Source: Thermoplasmatales archaeon
GTDB taxonomy: Archaea > Thermoplasmatota > E2 > DHVEG-1
Length of the DNA: 19,262 bases
Assembly: GCA_023128855.1 (NCBI GenBank)
Contig: JAGMDE010000028.1
Location: 1 to 19,262, forward strand
Reading direction: 5' to 3'
The first letter of the stretch is position 1; every line of letters starts with the position of its first letter. Below are positions 8,079-15,327 of the stretch, piece by piece. A model generated the notes under the pieces. The model made no database searches and was not told where the DNA came from. It worked only from the letters and a program-made list of their open reading frames with translations. Both the position numbers and the translations under genes were made by a program.

Positions 8079-8558
8079 ATGGCAGAGACAGTCAAAGCAC
8101 TTGTTGATGGAGGCAAAGCATCTGCAGGTCCACCACTTGGTCCAGCACTTGGACCACTAGGTGTAAACATTATGCAGATCATCAACACTATTAATGACAA
8201 AACCAAACAATTCGATGGAATGAAAGTTCCTGTAAAAGTTATAATTGATCCTAAGACTAAAGATTTTGAAATTGAAGTAGGAACACCTCCTGCAACTTCA
8301 CTTATTCTAAAGGAACTAGGCTTGGAAAAAGGATCAGGTTCAGCAGGTACGCATAAGATTGGGGATCTTACTGTTGACCAAGCAATAAAAGTAGCTAAGA
8401 TGAAATATGATAATCTTCTTGGTAAAGAACTCAAGCAAAAAACAAAGGAAATCATTGGAACTTGTGTATCAGTTGGGATATCTGTGGAAGGTAAAACACC
8501 ACAAGAAATTCAAAAAGCAATAGATGAAGGTGAATTTGACTCTAAATTTCAATCTTAA
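8079..8558 (+). CDS. rpl11: Large ribosomal subunit protein uL11
   Basis: uL11 forms the base of the ribosomal stalk with uL10 and binds the GTPase-associated region of 23S rRNA. The 159-residue product begins AETVKALVDGGKASAGPPLGPALGPLGVNIMQ, the classic proline-rich N-terminal domain, and continues with VGTPPATSLILKELG and the RNA-binding C-terminal domain (GDLTVDQAIKVAKMK, EIIGTCVSVGISVEG). AAGGAGT precedes the ATG. Many archaea continue this cluster with uL1, uL10 and P1, but here the next gene is on the opposite strand. The end overlaps that convergent gene by 17 bp. Confidence 0.96.
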   Translation: MAETVKALVDGGKASAGPPLGPALGPLGVNIMQIINTINDKTKQFDGMKVPVKVIIDPKTKDFEIEVGTPPATSLILKELGLEKGSGSAGTHKIGDLTVDQAIKVAKMKYDNLLGKELKQKTKEIIGTCVSVGISVEGKTPQEIQKAIDEGEFDSKFQS

Positions 8559-8757
8559 TCTGTTTATCTAATTTTTCTTTAATTTCTTCCCTTTTACCTG
8601 AAGGTTTTTCTAACATTCTTTTACGCATCCTTTCTTTCATACTTCCAGATAGAATATCTTCACGAATCAGTCTTTGCTCTTTTTCTAAAGCTTTGAGCCT
8701 CTCCTCAAGATTTCTAACCCTGTCTTCTAACTCTAAGATAATTTGTGCATCATCCAT
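8542..8757 (-). CDS. Small coiled-coil protein, 71 aa, unknown function
   Basis: The product starts DDAQIILELEDRVRNLEERLKALEKE and has leucine/isoleucine heptads through about residue 35, followed by a basic stretch (KERMRKRMLEKPSGKREEIKEK). It looks like a short dimeric or trimeric coiled coil with a basic tail. No membrane segment is present. The ATG at 8757 has no ribosome binding site but a TTTAAAAC-type TATA element lies about 25-30 bases upstream, consistent with a leaderless transcript. Amino-acid composition and the regular heptad support a real gene despite its size. Its 3' end overlaps uL11 convergently. I cannot assign a function; the proximity to uL11 and the PHP gene is not informative. 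Confidence 0.65.
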   Translation of the reverse strand: MDDAQIILELEDRVRNLEERLKALEKEQRLIREDILSGSMKERMRKRMLEKPSGKREEIKEKLDKQIKIEI

Positions 8758-8798
8758 TAAAAATTGTATCGTTTAATAAGTTTTAAAGCTTTTTAGAG

Positions 8799-9470
8799 TT
8801 ATATTCTCTTTAATCCTCTTTGAAAGAACTGTTTAATTGATTTTACCATTCTAATATTGCGGTAATCTAGAGAGAGAGTTACTCCTTCACCCCAAGTTTT
8901 TTTCTTGTTTATATGAGATATAATTGTATCTTTATTCAAATCAGTTGTATCTATAACTGTATACCCGTAACCTGCATACTCTGGTTCATGGGCATCTGAT
9001 CCACCTGTGCCTCCAAGATTTAGTTCTTTTGCAAGGTTTACCATTTTTAGAATTGTTTGAGGAGTACTGCAAGAGTTAAATACCTCAATTGCAGAGATTT
9101 TGTTAATAATTGATTTGAGTTTTACTTTTTTGATACCAGACATGTTTCTATAGAGATGAGGGACAATTGGTGTACCTCCCAAGTCAATGATTTTTTCAAC
9201 AGTTTCCTCTATAGAAAGCCTTCTAGAAATATTCTCTTTGACATCTAAAGCTATCATATGTCCATCTTTGGTTGATATCTCTACACCTGGGATAACAATG
9301 AAGTCTTTTGGAGCAACTTTTAAAGCTCTAAGACTACCCTCAACAGAGTTGTGGTCGGTAATTGCCATTCCTTGCAATCCTCTTTTTTTAAGGCTTTTGA
9401 TAATTTCTTTAGGTGATCCTATTCCATCCTCTGAACACTCTGAGTGAATGTGTAAATCCAGCTTTAACAT
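8799..9470 (-). CDS. PHP-domain metal-dependent phosphoesterase
   Basis: The 223-residue protein carries the four PHP motifs that coordinate a trinuclear metal centre: DLHIHSECSEDG (residues 5-16), ITDHNSVEG (38-46), IPGVEIST (60-67) with a following DGH, and a later VPHLYR plus GGTGGSDAHEPEY. PHP enzymes of this single-domain type hydrolyse phosphate esters such as small nucleoside or sugar phosphates; the exact substrate cannot be told from sequence. It is not fused to a polymerase. The ATG is preceded by GGAG at 9477-9480. It is the last host gene before the integrated element: its start lies 66 bp from attL. Confidence 0.88.
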   Translation of the reverse strand: MLKLDLHIHSECSEDGIGSPKEIIKSLKKRGLQGMAITDHNSVEGSLRALKVAPKDFIVIPGVEISTKDGHMIALDVKENISRRLSIEETVEKIIDLGGTPIVPHLYRNMSGIKKVKLKSIINKISAIEVFNSCSTPQTILKMVNLAKELNLGGTGGSDAHEPEYAGYGYTVIDTTDLNKDTIISHINKKKTWGEGVTLSLDYRNIRMVKSIKQFFQRGLKRI

Positions 9471-9535
9471 AATTATACTCCAATTTTAAAACTTGAAATT
9501 ATCAAGAGTATTAGAAGCTTATCATTTGTAAAAAT

Positions 9536-9580
9536 ATGCGGGCGCCGGGATTTGAACCCGAGTTATAAGCTTGGCAAGCT
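9536..9580. repeat. attL, left copy of the 45-bp att repeat (partial tRNA-Gly remnant)
   Basis: This is identical to 15483-15527. Read on the minus strand it contains the tRNA-Gly discriminator base, 3' acceptor strand, T arm, variable loop, anticodon loop and part of the 5' anticodon stem, but no D arm or 5' acceptor strand, so it cannot make a tRNA. On its left it keeps the original downstream flank of the tRNA, including a T-run on the minus strand (TATTTTTAC at about 9528-9536) that probably was the tRNA terminator. Confidence 0.95.
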
Positions 9581-10412
9581 GTTTTCAACTGGAGAAAATG
9601 AGTGTATTTCAAAGAATGATTTTGAGAAATATCTTACACTTAGAAGCATTGAGGGGTTATCAAAATCTTGGTATAATCAGTGTAAACAATATTTAGTAAA
9701 ATATCTTGATTTTGTTTCTTGGAGAATAGATGAAGATAAAACATTGAGTTATTGTAAGGAATTGACGGTAAATAACTCTATAACATATTACCGTAAGAAG
9801 ATTTACCAAATAAGACGATTTCTTGAATATCTCAAAGTAGATTGGGCAAGTGATATTAAACCACCACCTGAACCAGAGTACTATCCTAAAAGTATTACTA
9901 AAGAGGATATTGGGAGAACATTGTCTTATTTCAAGGGTCATAAGTTCATTAAACAGATTAAGGCGTTAATTCTCATAGGTGCATCTTCAGGGTTGAGAGC
10001 CGAAGAAATGTATCAGTTAACACCAGAAGATATTGACATTAAAAAGAGAATTGTTCATATAAACCATAATCCTGAGAATGGGCAGACTACTAAGACTAAG
10101 AGAAGCAGAATAGCATTCTTTAATGAAAAAACACAACAAGCATTATGTGAATTTTTAAAATATTTCAACAGTGGAAATGATTTAAAATGTTTGTTTACTC
10201 AAAGTCATATAACAAGAATATTTAGTAAATCGACTCTAAAGGTTAAAGACTTGCGTAAATACTTCAGTCAGGAATGGGATAGACATGGTGGTCCTACTAG
10301 TATTAAGAAGATACTCATGGGACACTCAATAAAGGGGGATACTGACCTTATGCATTATAACCATCAGTCTGAGGAGGATTTGAAAAGGATATATAATAAA
10401 GTAATGTCCTAA
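9552..10412 (+). CDS. int(C): SSV-type tyrosine integrase, C-terminal part (split gene)
   Basis: This frame holds the core-binding and catalytic domains of a tyrosine recombinase. Residues 15-100 resemble a SAM-like core-binding domain. The catalytic set is Arg149 (GASSGLRAEE), Lys181 or Lys183 in the beta-hairpin (TTKTKRSR), a KDLR box (Lys232-x2-Arg235) in place of the bacterial His-x2-Arg, His258 in LMGHS, and Tyr269 in DLMHYNHQ, the nucleophile. A Lys-x2-Arg box is typical of archaeal SSV-like integrases. The TTG at 9552 lies inside the tRNA-derived repeat and has no promoter or ribosome binding site, so it is probably not a true start. The real gene starts at 15328 in the circular form. 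A T-rich stretch at 10459-10470 may terminate transcription. Confidence 0.92.
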   Translation: MNPSYKLGKLFSTGENECISKNDFEKYLTLRSIEGLSKSWYNQCKQYLVKYLDFVSWRIDEDKTLSYCKELTVNNSITYYRKKIYQIRRFLEYLKVDWASDIKPPPEPEYYPKSITKEDIGRTLSYFKGHKFIKQIKALILIGASSGLRAEEMYQLTPEDIDIKKRIVHINHNPENGQTTKTKRSRIAFFNEKTQQALCEFLKYFNSGNDLKCLFTQSHITRIFSKSTLKVKDLRKYFSQEWDRHGGPTSIKKILMGHSIKGDTDLMHYNHQSEEDLKRIYNKVMS

Positions 10413-10458
10413 AAAACTCCATGCTATACATCCTTGTTTTCATGATATAATAGGCATG

Positions 10459-10470
10459 TTTTTCTTTTTT
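10459..10470 (+). terminator. Oligo-T terminator after the integrase C-terminal part
   Basis: GTTTTTCTTTTTTG on the plus strand, about 50 bases after the stop, is the kind of T-run at which archaeal RNA polymerase terminates. No hairpin is obvious. Confidence 0.4.
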
Positions 10471-10558
10471 GATTCTACAATTTGACGCAGCACCCATTTT
10501 GAAATTGTAATCAGTGTAAAAAACATTTGGGATTTGCTACAGTTAACAATTGTTTTGC

Positions 10559-10620
10559 ATATATATAATAGCGGTTAAAATATACTTTTTTATAAAATTA
10601 TATATTTTCTGGGGAGGAAA
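10559..10620 (+). promoter_or_regulatory. Promoter and strong ribosome binding site of the PKD-protein gene
   Basis: A TATATATAATA stretch at about 10560-10570 is a likely TATA box; a second A/T stretch (ATTATATATTTT) follows near 10598-10609. GGGGAGGAAAGG at 10611-10622 precedes the ATG at 10627 and is one of the strongest ribosome binding sites in the window, which suggests the protein is made at a good level. Confidence 0.55.
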
Positions 10621-10626
10621 GGAATC

Positions 10627-12855
10627 ATGAATAAGAAAAAATTAGTTGTTTTAGTATGTATGATGCTAGTGACTTCTTTTATAGTTGTTTTTCCAAATGA
10701 GAATGTAAATGCAAGCGATGGAGAAAAAGATTGGTGGGACTATGATTGGAATTATAGTAAACAAATAACAATAAACCATGGCATGGTAGATGCAGATCTT
10801 TCAAATTTCCCTATTTTAATACATAATACTTCATCGGATTATATAAACCATGCTCAATCAGATGGAGATGATTTTGTATTTGTCTCATTTGATAATTCAA
10901 CCAAGTATAACCATGAAATTGAATACTATAATCCTTCAACTGGTGAACTTGTTGCCTGGGTGAATATAACCTCACTTAGTTCAACAGAGGATACAGTTTT
11001 GTATATGTATTATGGCAATGCAGACTGTGGTTCTCAAGAGGATGTTGATGGAACTTGGGATAGCAACTATAAAGCGGTATATCATTTGAATGAAACATCA
11101 GGTTCAACTGTTTATGATTCAACAGGTAATAGCAATGATGCAACATATACTGGTGATTTACCTACATATACTGGAGATTTAATAGGTGGACAATATTTTG
11201 ATGGAGCTGAGTTTGGAGGTGATTGGATTGATTATCCAAGTGGTGCTCATGTTGATGTGAGTGGAACACATGAATATTATGTAGAGCTTATAGATAATAG
11301 TAATTACCAAGTTCCAATAACTGTATTTAATAGTGATGGTAGTTACAGAGTGCCAGATATGGAAATAAGATACGCTGATAATAAGCTATATGCAAATGTC
11401 AAATATGGCGGAACCTCATGGATATTTTATCAAGTCGAAAATCCAACTGAAGACCCGACATATTATGCAATAGGGTTTGAAAGTGGAGCACAAACCTTTT
11501 TTAGAGACAACATAGAGTTGGGAACAGGTAGTATTTCTACAAGTTCTTTTACATCTACTACTCGTAGAATAGGTGCAAATGCTTGGGGAAATAGAGGACT
11601 ATATGGGAACATGTATGAATATAGAATCTCAAACATAAAAAGAAGTGATGCTTGGATTATTACAACCTATAATACAATTGGTAAGCATTCTAATTTTTTA
11701 AGTATGGGTCTTGAAATTGAAAGAAACCAGCCGCCAATTGCAAATTTTACATATTCTGCTGAAGATAGAGAAGTAATTTTCGATGCCTCAGCGTCCTATG
11801 ACCGATATGGAAAAATAGTTGGTTATAAATGGGATTTCGGAGATGGAACAGATGGAAACGGAATAGTTGTGATTCATAGGTATGCTGACTATGGAAAATA
11901 TCTCGTGACACTAAATGTAAGAGATGACGATGGTTTAACGGATAATATATCAAAGGGTGTCATTGTTGTTGATGAAATGTCTCCAGATATTAGTAATTTT
12001 CAAGCTGTTCCTCTTGTTCAACTTCCAGGTGGATATGTGAATATATCAGCGCAGGTAACAGATGACGGTGGGTTAACTGATGTCTGTTTGGTCATTCGTT
12101 ATCCTGATTATCATTGGGATAATATTTCTATACTAGAGAACAAGACAGGAGACACGTATTACTGCAACAGAACCTACGACATGGTTGGAATCTATGCTTG
12201 CCATATTTGGGCTATTGACACCAGTGGGAATAGTGCTACTTCACTATCCGTTCATTTTGAGATAATTGAGGAACTTGTTGCAGATGCTGATGGACCATAT
12301 GATGGTTATGTTTATGAAAAAATACAGTTTGAAGGATATGCAGTTGGAGGAGTTCCACCTTACAGTTGGCACTGGAATTTTGGAGATGGGAATACATCCG
12401 ATGAACAGAACCCTATACATATCTATACTAGTCCTGATAAATATACTGTTATATTGACTGTAACTGATAGTGAAAACAATGTAGCAATTGATGATACTTG
12501 GGCTTTTATTCCAGGCTCGATACCTATTCCTCCGCCAATTATTGATGGTCCAGCCAGTGGAGAAGTAGGAATTGAATATTATTACAGTTTTGTCACTATT
12601 CATCATTTGGGATATGATTTATCTTATTTCATTGAATGGGGAGATGGAGAAATAACAGACTGGACTGCTTTACTACCTTCGGGAACTCCATATAATGAAA
12701 GTCATAAGTGGACATCAAAAGGAAAATATATAATAAAAGCAAAAGCGAGAGACGTCTGGGGTACAGAAAGTGACTGGGCAACATTCGATGTCACTATGCC
12801 AAGGAACAAAATATCAGCCAACCAGTTGTTCCTCAGATTCCTGGAAAGATTTTAA
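10627..12855 (+). CDS. Secreted DUF2341 / LamG-like / PKD-repeat surface protein (element cargo)
   Basis: The 742-residue protein starts with a signal peptide (KKKLVVLVCMMLVTSFIVVF, likely cleaved after VNA at residue 29). Domains by motif are: DUF2341-like (about 40-130, ending TVLYMYYGNADC), a LamG/concanavalin-type sandwich (146-365, beginning KAVYHLNETSG), PKD 1 (370-450, core YKWDFGDGTDG), an Ig-like module (451-547), PKD 2 (550-625, core WHWNFGDGNTSD) and a last PKD-like module (635-725, with FIEWGDGEITDW and SHKWTSKGKY). These are extracellular adhesion or glycan-binding folds; no catalytic motif is seen. N-glycosylation sequons (N-x-S/T) are frequent. It is the only obvious passenger gene of the element. 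The frame ends with TAA soon after MPRNK, but the same frame continues for 20 codons with a tail-like sequence, treated as a separate finding. Confidence 0.9.
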   Translation: MNKKKLVVLVCMMLVTSFIVVFPNENVNASDGEKDWWDYDWNYSKQITINHGMVDADLSNFPILIHNTSSDYINHAQSDGDDFVFVSFDNSTKYNHEIEYYNPSTGELVAWVNITSLSSTEDTVLYMYYGNADCGSQEDVDGTWDSNYKAVYHLNETSGSTVYDSTGNSNDATYTGDLPTYTGDLIGGQYFDGAEFGGDWIDYPSGAHVDVSGTHEYYVELIDNSNYQVPITVFNSDGSYRVPDMEIRYADNKLYANVKYGGTSWIFYQVENPTEDPTYYAIGFESGAQTFFRDNIELGTGSISTSSFTSTTRRIGANAWGNRGLYGNMYEYRISNIKRSDAWIITTYNTIGKHSNFLSMGLEIERNQPPIANFTYSAEDREVIFDASASYDRYGKIVGYKWDFGDGTDGNGIVVIHRYADYGKYLVTLNVRDDDGLTDNISKGVIVVDEMSPDISNFQAVPLVQLPGGYVNISAQVTDDGGLTDVCLVIRYPDYHWDNISILENKTGDTYYCNRTYDMVGIYACHIWAIDTSGNSATSLSVHFEIIEELVADADGPYDGYVYEKIQFEGYAVGGVPPYSWHWNFGDGNTSDEQNPIHIYTSPDKYTVILTVTDSENNVAIDDTWAFIPGSIPIPPPIIDGPASGEVGIEYYYSFVTIHHLGYDLSYFIEWGDGEITDWTALLPSGTPYNESHKWTSKGKYIIKAKARDVWGTESDWATFDVTMPRNKISANQLFLRFLERF

Positions 12856-12928
12856 GGACTTTTAGAGCGATTCCCAAATCTGTTCCCAATACTACGACAC
12901 ATGCTTGGGCTACAGTAGTCCAAATCTC

Positions 12929-12971
12929 TTTTTTTTTTATTCTTCTATTGTTGAAAACGTGGTAGAAGAAT
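12929..12971 (+). terminator. T-run plus hairpin after the PKD gene
   Basis: Ten consecutive T residues (12929-12938) follow the PKD gene on the plus strand and fit an archaeal terminator. Directly after it, ATTCTTCTA (12939-12947) pairs perfectly with TAGAAGAAT (12963-12971) around a 15-base loop. The hairpin follows rather than precedes the T-run, so it may serve mRNA 3' end stability or be incidental. Confidence 0.5.
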
Positions 12972-13168
12972 TTAGGTGACATAAATCTAATTTTAGACGA
13001 ATTTATAAATAATAAAACAACCGTGATACGCATCAAAACAGAGGCGATATAATAGGGGTATCTCTTTCTCCTGTTGTACATTAAGACGTATAGGCTTATA
13101 ACTGTTGTGTTTTGTTATAAATTATACCAATGGTTTTATAATGTAGGAGAAATATATTTAATATTGTT

Positions 13169-13226
13169 GAGTTGGAGAAAATATAGTTGCCATGCCTCAC
13201 AGTTTGGCTTTTTATTTCTCCAGCTC
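13169..13226. repeat. 12-bp inverted repeat in the noncoding region
   Basis: GAGTTGGAGAAA (13169-13180) and TTTCTCCAGCTC (13215-13226) are complementary over 12 positions with a single G-T wobble, enclosing 34 bases that contain a smaller GCCA/TGGC pair. Such an arm is unlikely to be frequent by chance in this 600-bp stretch. It could be a structured RNA or an initiator-binding site. Confidence 0.45.
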
Positions 13227-13607
13227 CGTAGTTAACATTATTTTTTTCCCAACGCCAATAAACATAGGGATATACACCAAACCGCACCGCCAGAGCGTTT
13301 TTAAAGCATCTCTCGCAACGATACCCCTCGTTTTAATATGACCCCTATTTCCCCCCTAAAAATCGCTTAAAACCGATATATACGAAGATATACATATTTC
13401 CCCAAGAAAGATGATGCACAAAGGCACAGAGGGAGATACACACCTTTAGCCTTCCTTTATTATAATTATATTAGTTGCCTTTGTCTTTACTCAATTTGAA
13501 GATGCTATACATTCACACGCAGAAAATGGTATTATTTTGACATTTTTGACCCGAACTCAATGCGTCCTTTAGAATTTTTAATTAAGACATCACTTTCTAA
13601 AAGATGG

Positions 13608-15131
13608 TCAATAAGCCCCCCCAAAGTTATAAACTAAGTTATCATAAGTAATGTTATATCCCTGTTCACTAAGGTTGTTACAATAATCCAACACCTCTTG
13701 AGATTGTTCGACATGTGGTTTTCCTTGGTTTTCTTTGGTTTTATTTTTATCTTGAGAAAACCGTTTTTCTTCTGTTAAATCACTATATTTTATCTGGATT
13801 TCTTGGTTTTTTTCTAATTCTATAAAAAGAGGCTTTAAACCATCTTTTTCACGAATTTGGTTTATATCTCTACATACATCCCAGAAATCCAAGAAAACCG
13901 GAGAACCTTCCTGTTGCTGGTTTTCTTGTGTCTCAGTAGAACCAACATGGAACCAAGTACTATGTGATAGTTCTCCACATTTATATTCATCTACGGCTAA
14001 GATTTTTTTAATATCTTTATTAGCCAGTTCATCCCATACTGTTATTTCTCGAATTAATTCTTTAGATTTGAATCCATCCAGATGTGTATAAATCCATGAG
14101 CCTGCATGTCTATCATATTCATCTGCAACTTCCCTTATTGATAGAGGTTTATTTGCTTCACGTAAAATCTTAACTAATTCTTCTTCATCTTTGTTTAAAG
14201 CTCGTCCTTCTTCATCCTTTAAATGAAGAAAAACAAATCGAGCATAATCGTAATCAAACCAGTTAGCAATAACTCTATCATCAGCATCTTTTTTACGACT
14301 ATGCTGGTGTATTACAGCGCTTGATTTGATATAATCAAGGAGTTTATTGATTTGCGTTCTAATAATTAGATTATTTGGTAATAAATCCTCGAGTTCCAAT
14401 GCAAATGGAATAATTACTTCTCTTGGATAAAGAAGATATTGTAAAGCATGTCTCAAGCTTTTATTTGGTTTGTATTTCAACCGCCCGGATGCTTTTTTCA
14501 GGGCTTTTTGCTTTATTATTTCTGTTTGTTTTTCGGATGTGTCAACACGTAATGCATCCCAACGTCGACATCCTTCTTCATCAATACTTGCTTTTAATGA
14601 TGTCACAATTAGTACCGGTTTTCCTCTAGTTTTTAAATCAACTGCTTTATTATCTATTGTTATTGTTGATACATTACCGCCAGAAGCCATTGTTTTAAAT
14701 GTCTGACCTTGTATAGTATTTTCTTTTGGATCTTCTAGATGTATAACATATTCATCCCATGAAAAACCTTCTTTATCAGTCTTCCAGTACTTCAAAACTG
14801 TTGGAGATAAATCAGTTCTATGTAAATATTTTTCTTCTGGAACTATAACTTTACAGATTCTTTTTGTAATATAATCTTTCCCTGAACCGGAGTCATCTGA
14901 AACTATAAGGTTGCTACTTGTTGGCTCAGCATTTTTTACCAATCTTAAAGTTATTTTATTGACCATAGCTAAAGTTGTATTTTCTTCTCCAACTATTCCT
15001 TCTGCGTTTACCTCATTTAGTATATTTAGCAGTAGATTCTTATCTTTGAGAATCTCTTGTTCAATTTTTTCTTGTTCCAAGATTTCTTTGCATCCATCAG
15101 CTTCTAATTTTTTCCCAATTATTTTTCCCAT
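13608..15131 (-). CDS. P-loop ATPase / replication helicase-like protein of the element (C-terminus probably frameshifted)
   Basis: I read this 507-residue product as the likely replication protein of the element. It has a P-loop, LIVSDDSGSGKDYITKRI (residues 75-92), in which the first glycine is Asp and Asp follows the lysine, then a Walker B-like VIHLEDP (129-135), a sensor-1-like KPVLIVTSLKAS (171-182) and an arginine-finger-like EGCRRWDALRVD (186-197). This order resembles phage and plasmid SF3/D5-like or AAA+ helicases. A winged-helix segment (about 330-385, LREANKPLSIREVADEYDRH) follows. There is no primase motif that I can recognise. The SD AGAGGTGA lies at 15139-15146. The stop sits directly after a run of seven G on the coding strand (13616-13622). 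Reading one base less gives 26 further residues to 13532 ending in a wHTH-like tail, so the true gene is probably 13532-15131. Confidence 0.75.
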   Translation of the reverse strand: MGKIIGKKLEADGCKEILEQEKIEQEILKDKNLLLNILNEVNAEGIVGEENTTLAMVNKITLRLVKNAEPTSSNLIVSDDSGSGKDYITKRICKVIVPEEKYLHRTDLSPTVLKYWKTDKEGFSWDEYVIHLEDPKENTIQGQTFKTMASGGNVSTITIDNKAVDLKTRGKPVLIVTSLKASIDEEGCRRWDALRVDTSEKQTEIIKQKALKKASGRLKYKPNKSLRHALQYLLYPREVIIPFALELEDLLPNNLIIRTQINKLLDYIKSSAVIHQHSRKKDADDRVIANWFDYDYARFVFLHLKDEEGRALNKDEEELVKILREANKPLSIREVADEYDRHAGSWIYTHLDGFKSKELIREITVWDELANKDIKKILAVDEYKCGELSHSTWFHVGSTETQENQQQEGSPVFLDFWDVCRDINQIREKDGLKPLFIELEKNQEIQIKYSDLTEEKRFSQDKNKTKENQGKPHVEQSQEVLDYCNNLSEQGYNITYDNLVYNFGGAY

Positions 15132-15138
15132 AATTTTT

Positions 15139-15327
15139 CACCTCTAATTTTTATCAATAGATAGAGTCTAATGTCCTCTCCTCCCCATTAGCTTAAATGT
15201 TAGCATTAACCATGCTAATCATTGTATAGCATATAAATGTACTATTTAAATGTTTTGTTTTATTTGACCTATTTTTAAAATTTAAAAAGATTCTTAATAA
15301 AATTTAATATAGTAAAATACGTATTCT
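15139..15327. promoter_or_regulatory. Divergent promoter region of the ATPase and integrase genes
   Basis: The 196 bp between the two element genes contain an SD for the ATPase (AGAGGTGA on the minus strand, 15139-15146), a TATA-like ATATAAATG (15231-15239), and an A/T box at about 15299-15309 (AATTTAATATAG) some 25 bases ahead of the integrase ATG at 15328, which suggests a leaderless integrase mRNA. A perfect inverted repeat lies between them. Confidence 0.55.
15200..15218. promoter_or_regulatory. Operator-like inverted repeat in the element control region
   Basis: TTAGCAT at 15200-15206 and ATGCTAA at 15212-15218 form a perfect 7-bp inverted repeat with a 5-base spacer (TAACC). A related half-site, ATTAGC, lies just upstream at about 15187-15192. 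Spacing between half-site centres is about one helical turn, as bound by a dimeric repressor. The ribbon-helix-helix-like N-terminus of the integrase is one candidate binder, by inference. Confidence 0.5.

Larger units (their letters stand above)
12919..13531. other. Noncoding region between convergent element genes
   Basis: About 610 bases lie between the PKD gene and the likely true end of the ATPase gene. I see no convincing gene. The stretch holds a T-run, a 9-bp hairpin (12939-12971), a 12-bp inverted repeat with one G-T pair (13169-13180 and 13215-13226), and a C-run-rich patch with CCCCT repeated three times at about 13324-13357. A fragment on the minus strand (about 13205-13330) stays open in more than one frame and shows a CERC pair, but has no start or completed fold. 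The region could contain the replication origin of the element, a noncoding RNA or degenerate remains of an older insert. Confidence 0.5.

Noticed and set aside
9552..10412. Intact integrase gene starting at TTG 9552
   Set aside because: The start would lie in the tRNA-derived repeat without promoter or ribosome binding site, and the genuine N-terminus is at the other end of the element.
12833..13081. Minus-strand open frame of 82 codons with hydrophobic stretches
   Set aside because: It overlaps the end of the PKD gene, lacks a ribosome binding site and contains the T-run terminator in antisense; composition looks like translated noncoding DNA.
13096..13287. Minus-strand open frame of 63 codons, with an upstream CERC pair if extended
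   Set aside because: The first half of a zinc ribbon seems present but there is no second Cys pair, no start or ribosome binding site upstream of the CERC pair, and the frame crosses the 12-bp inverted repeat. Adjacent frames are open too.
13054..13328. 9-bp inverted repeat AGGGGTATC / GATACCCCT spanning about 270 bp
   Set aside because: One such match is expected by chance in a region of this size, and the flanks do not extend it.
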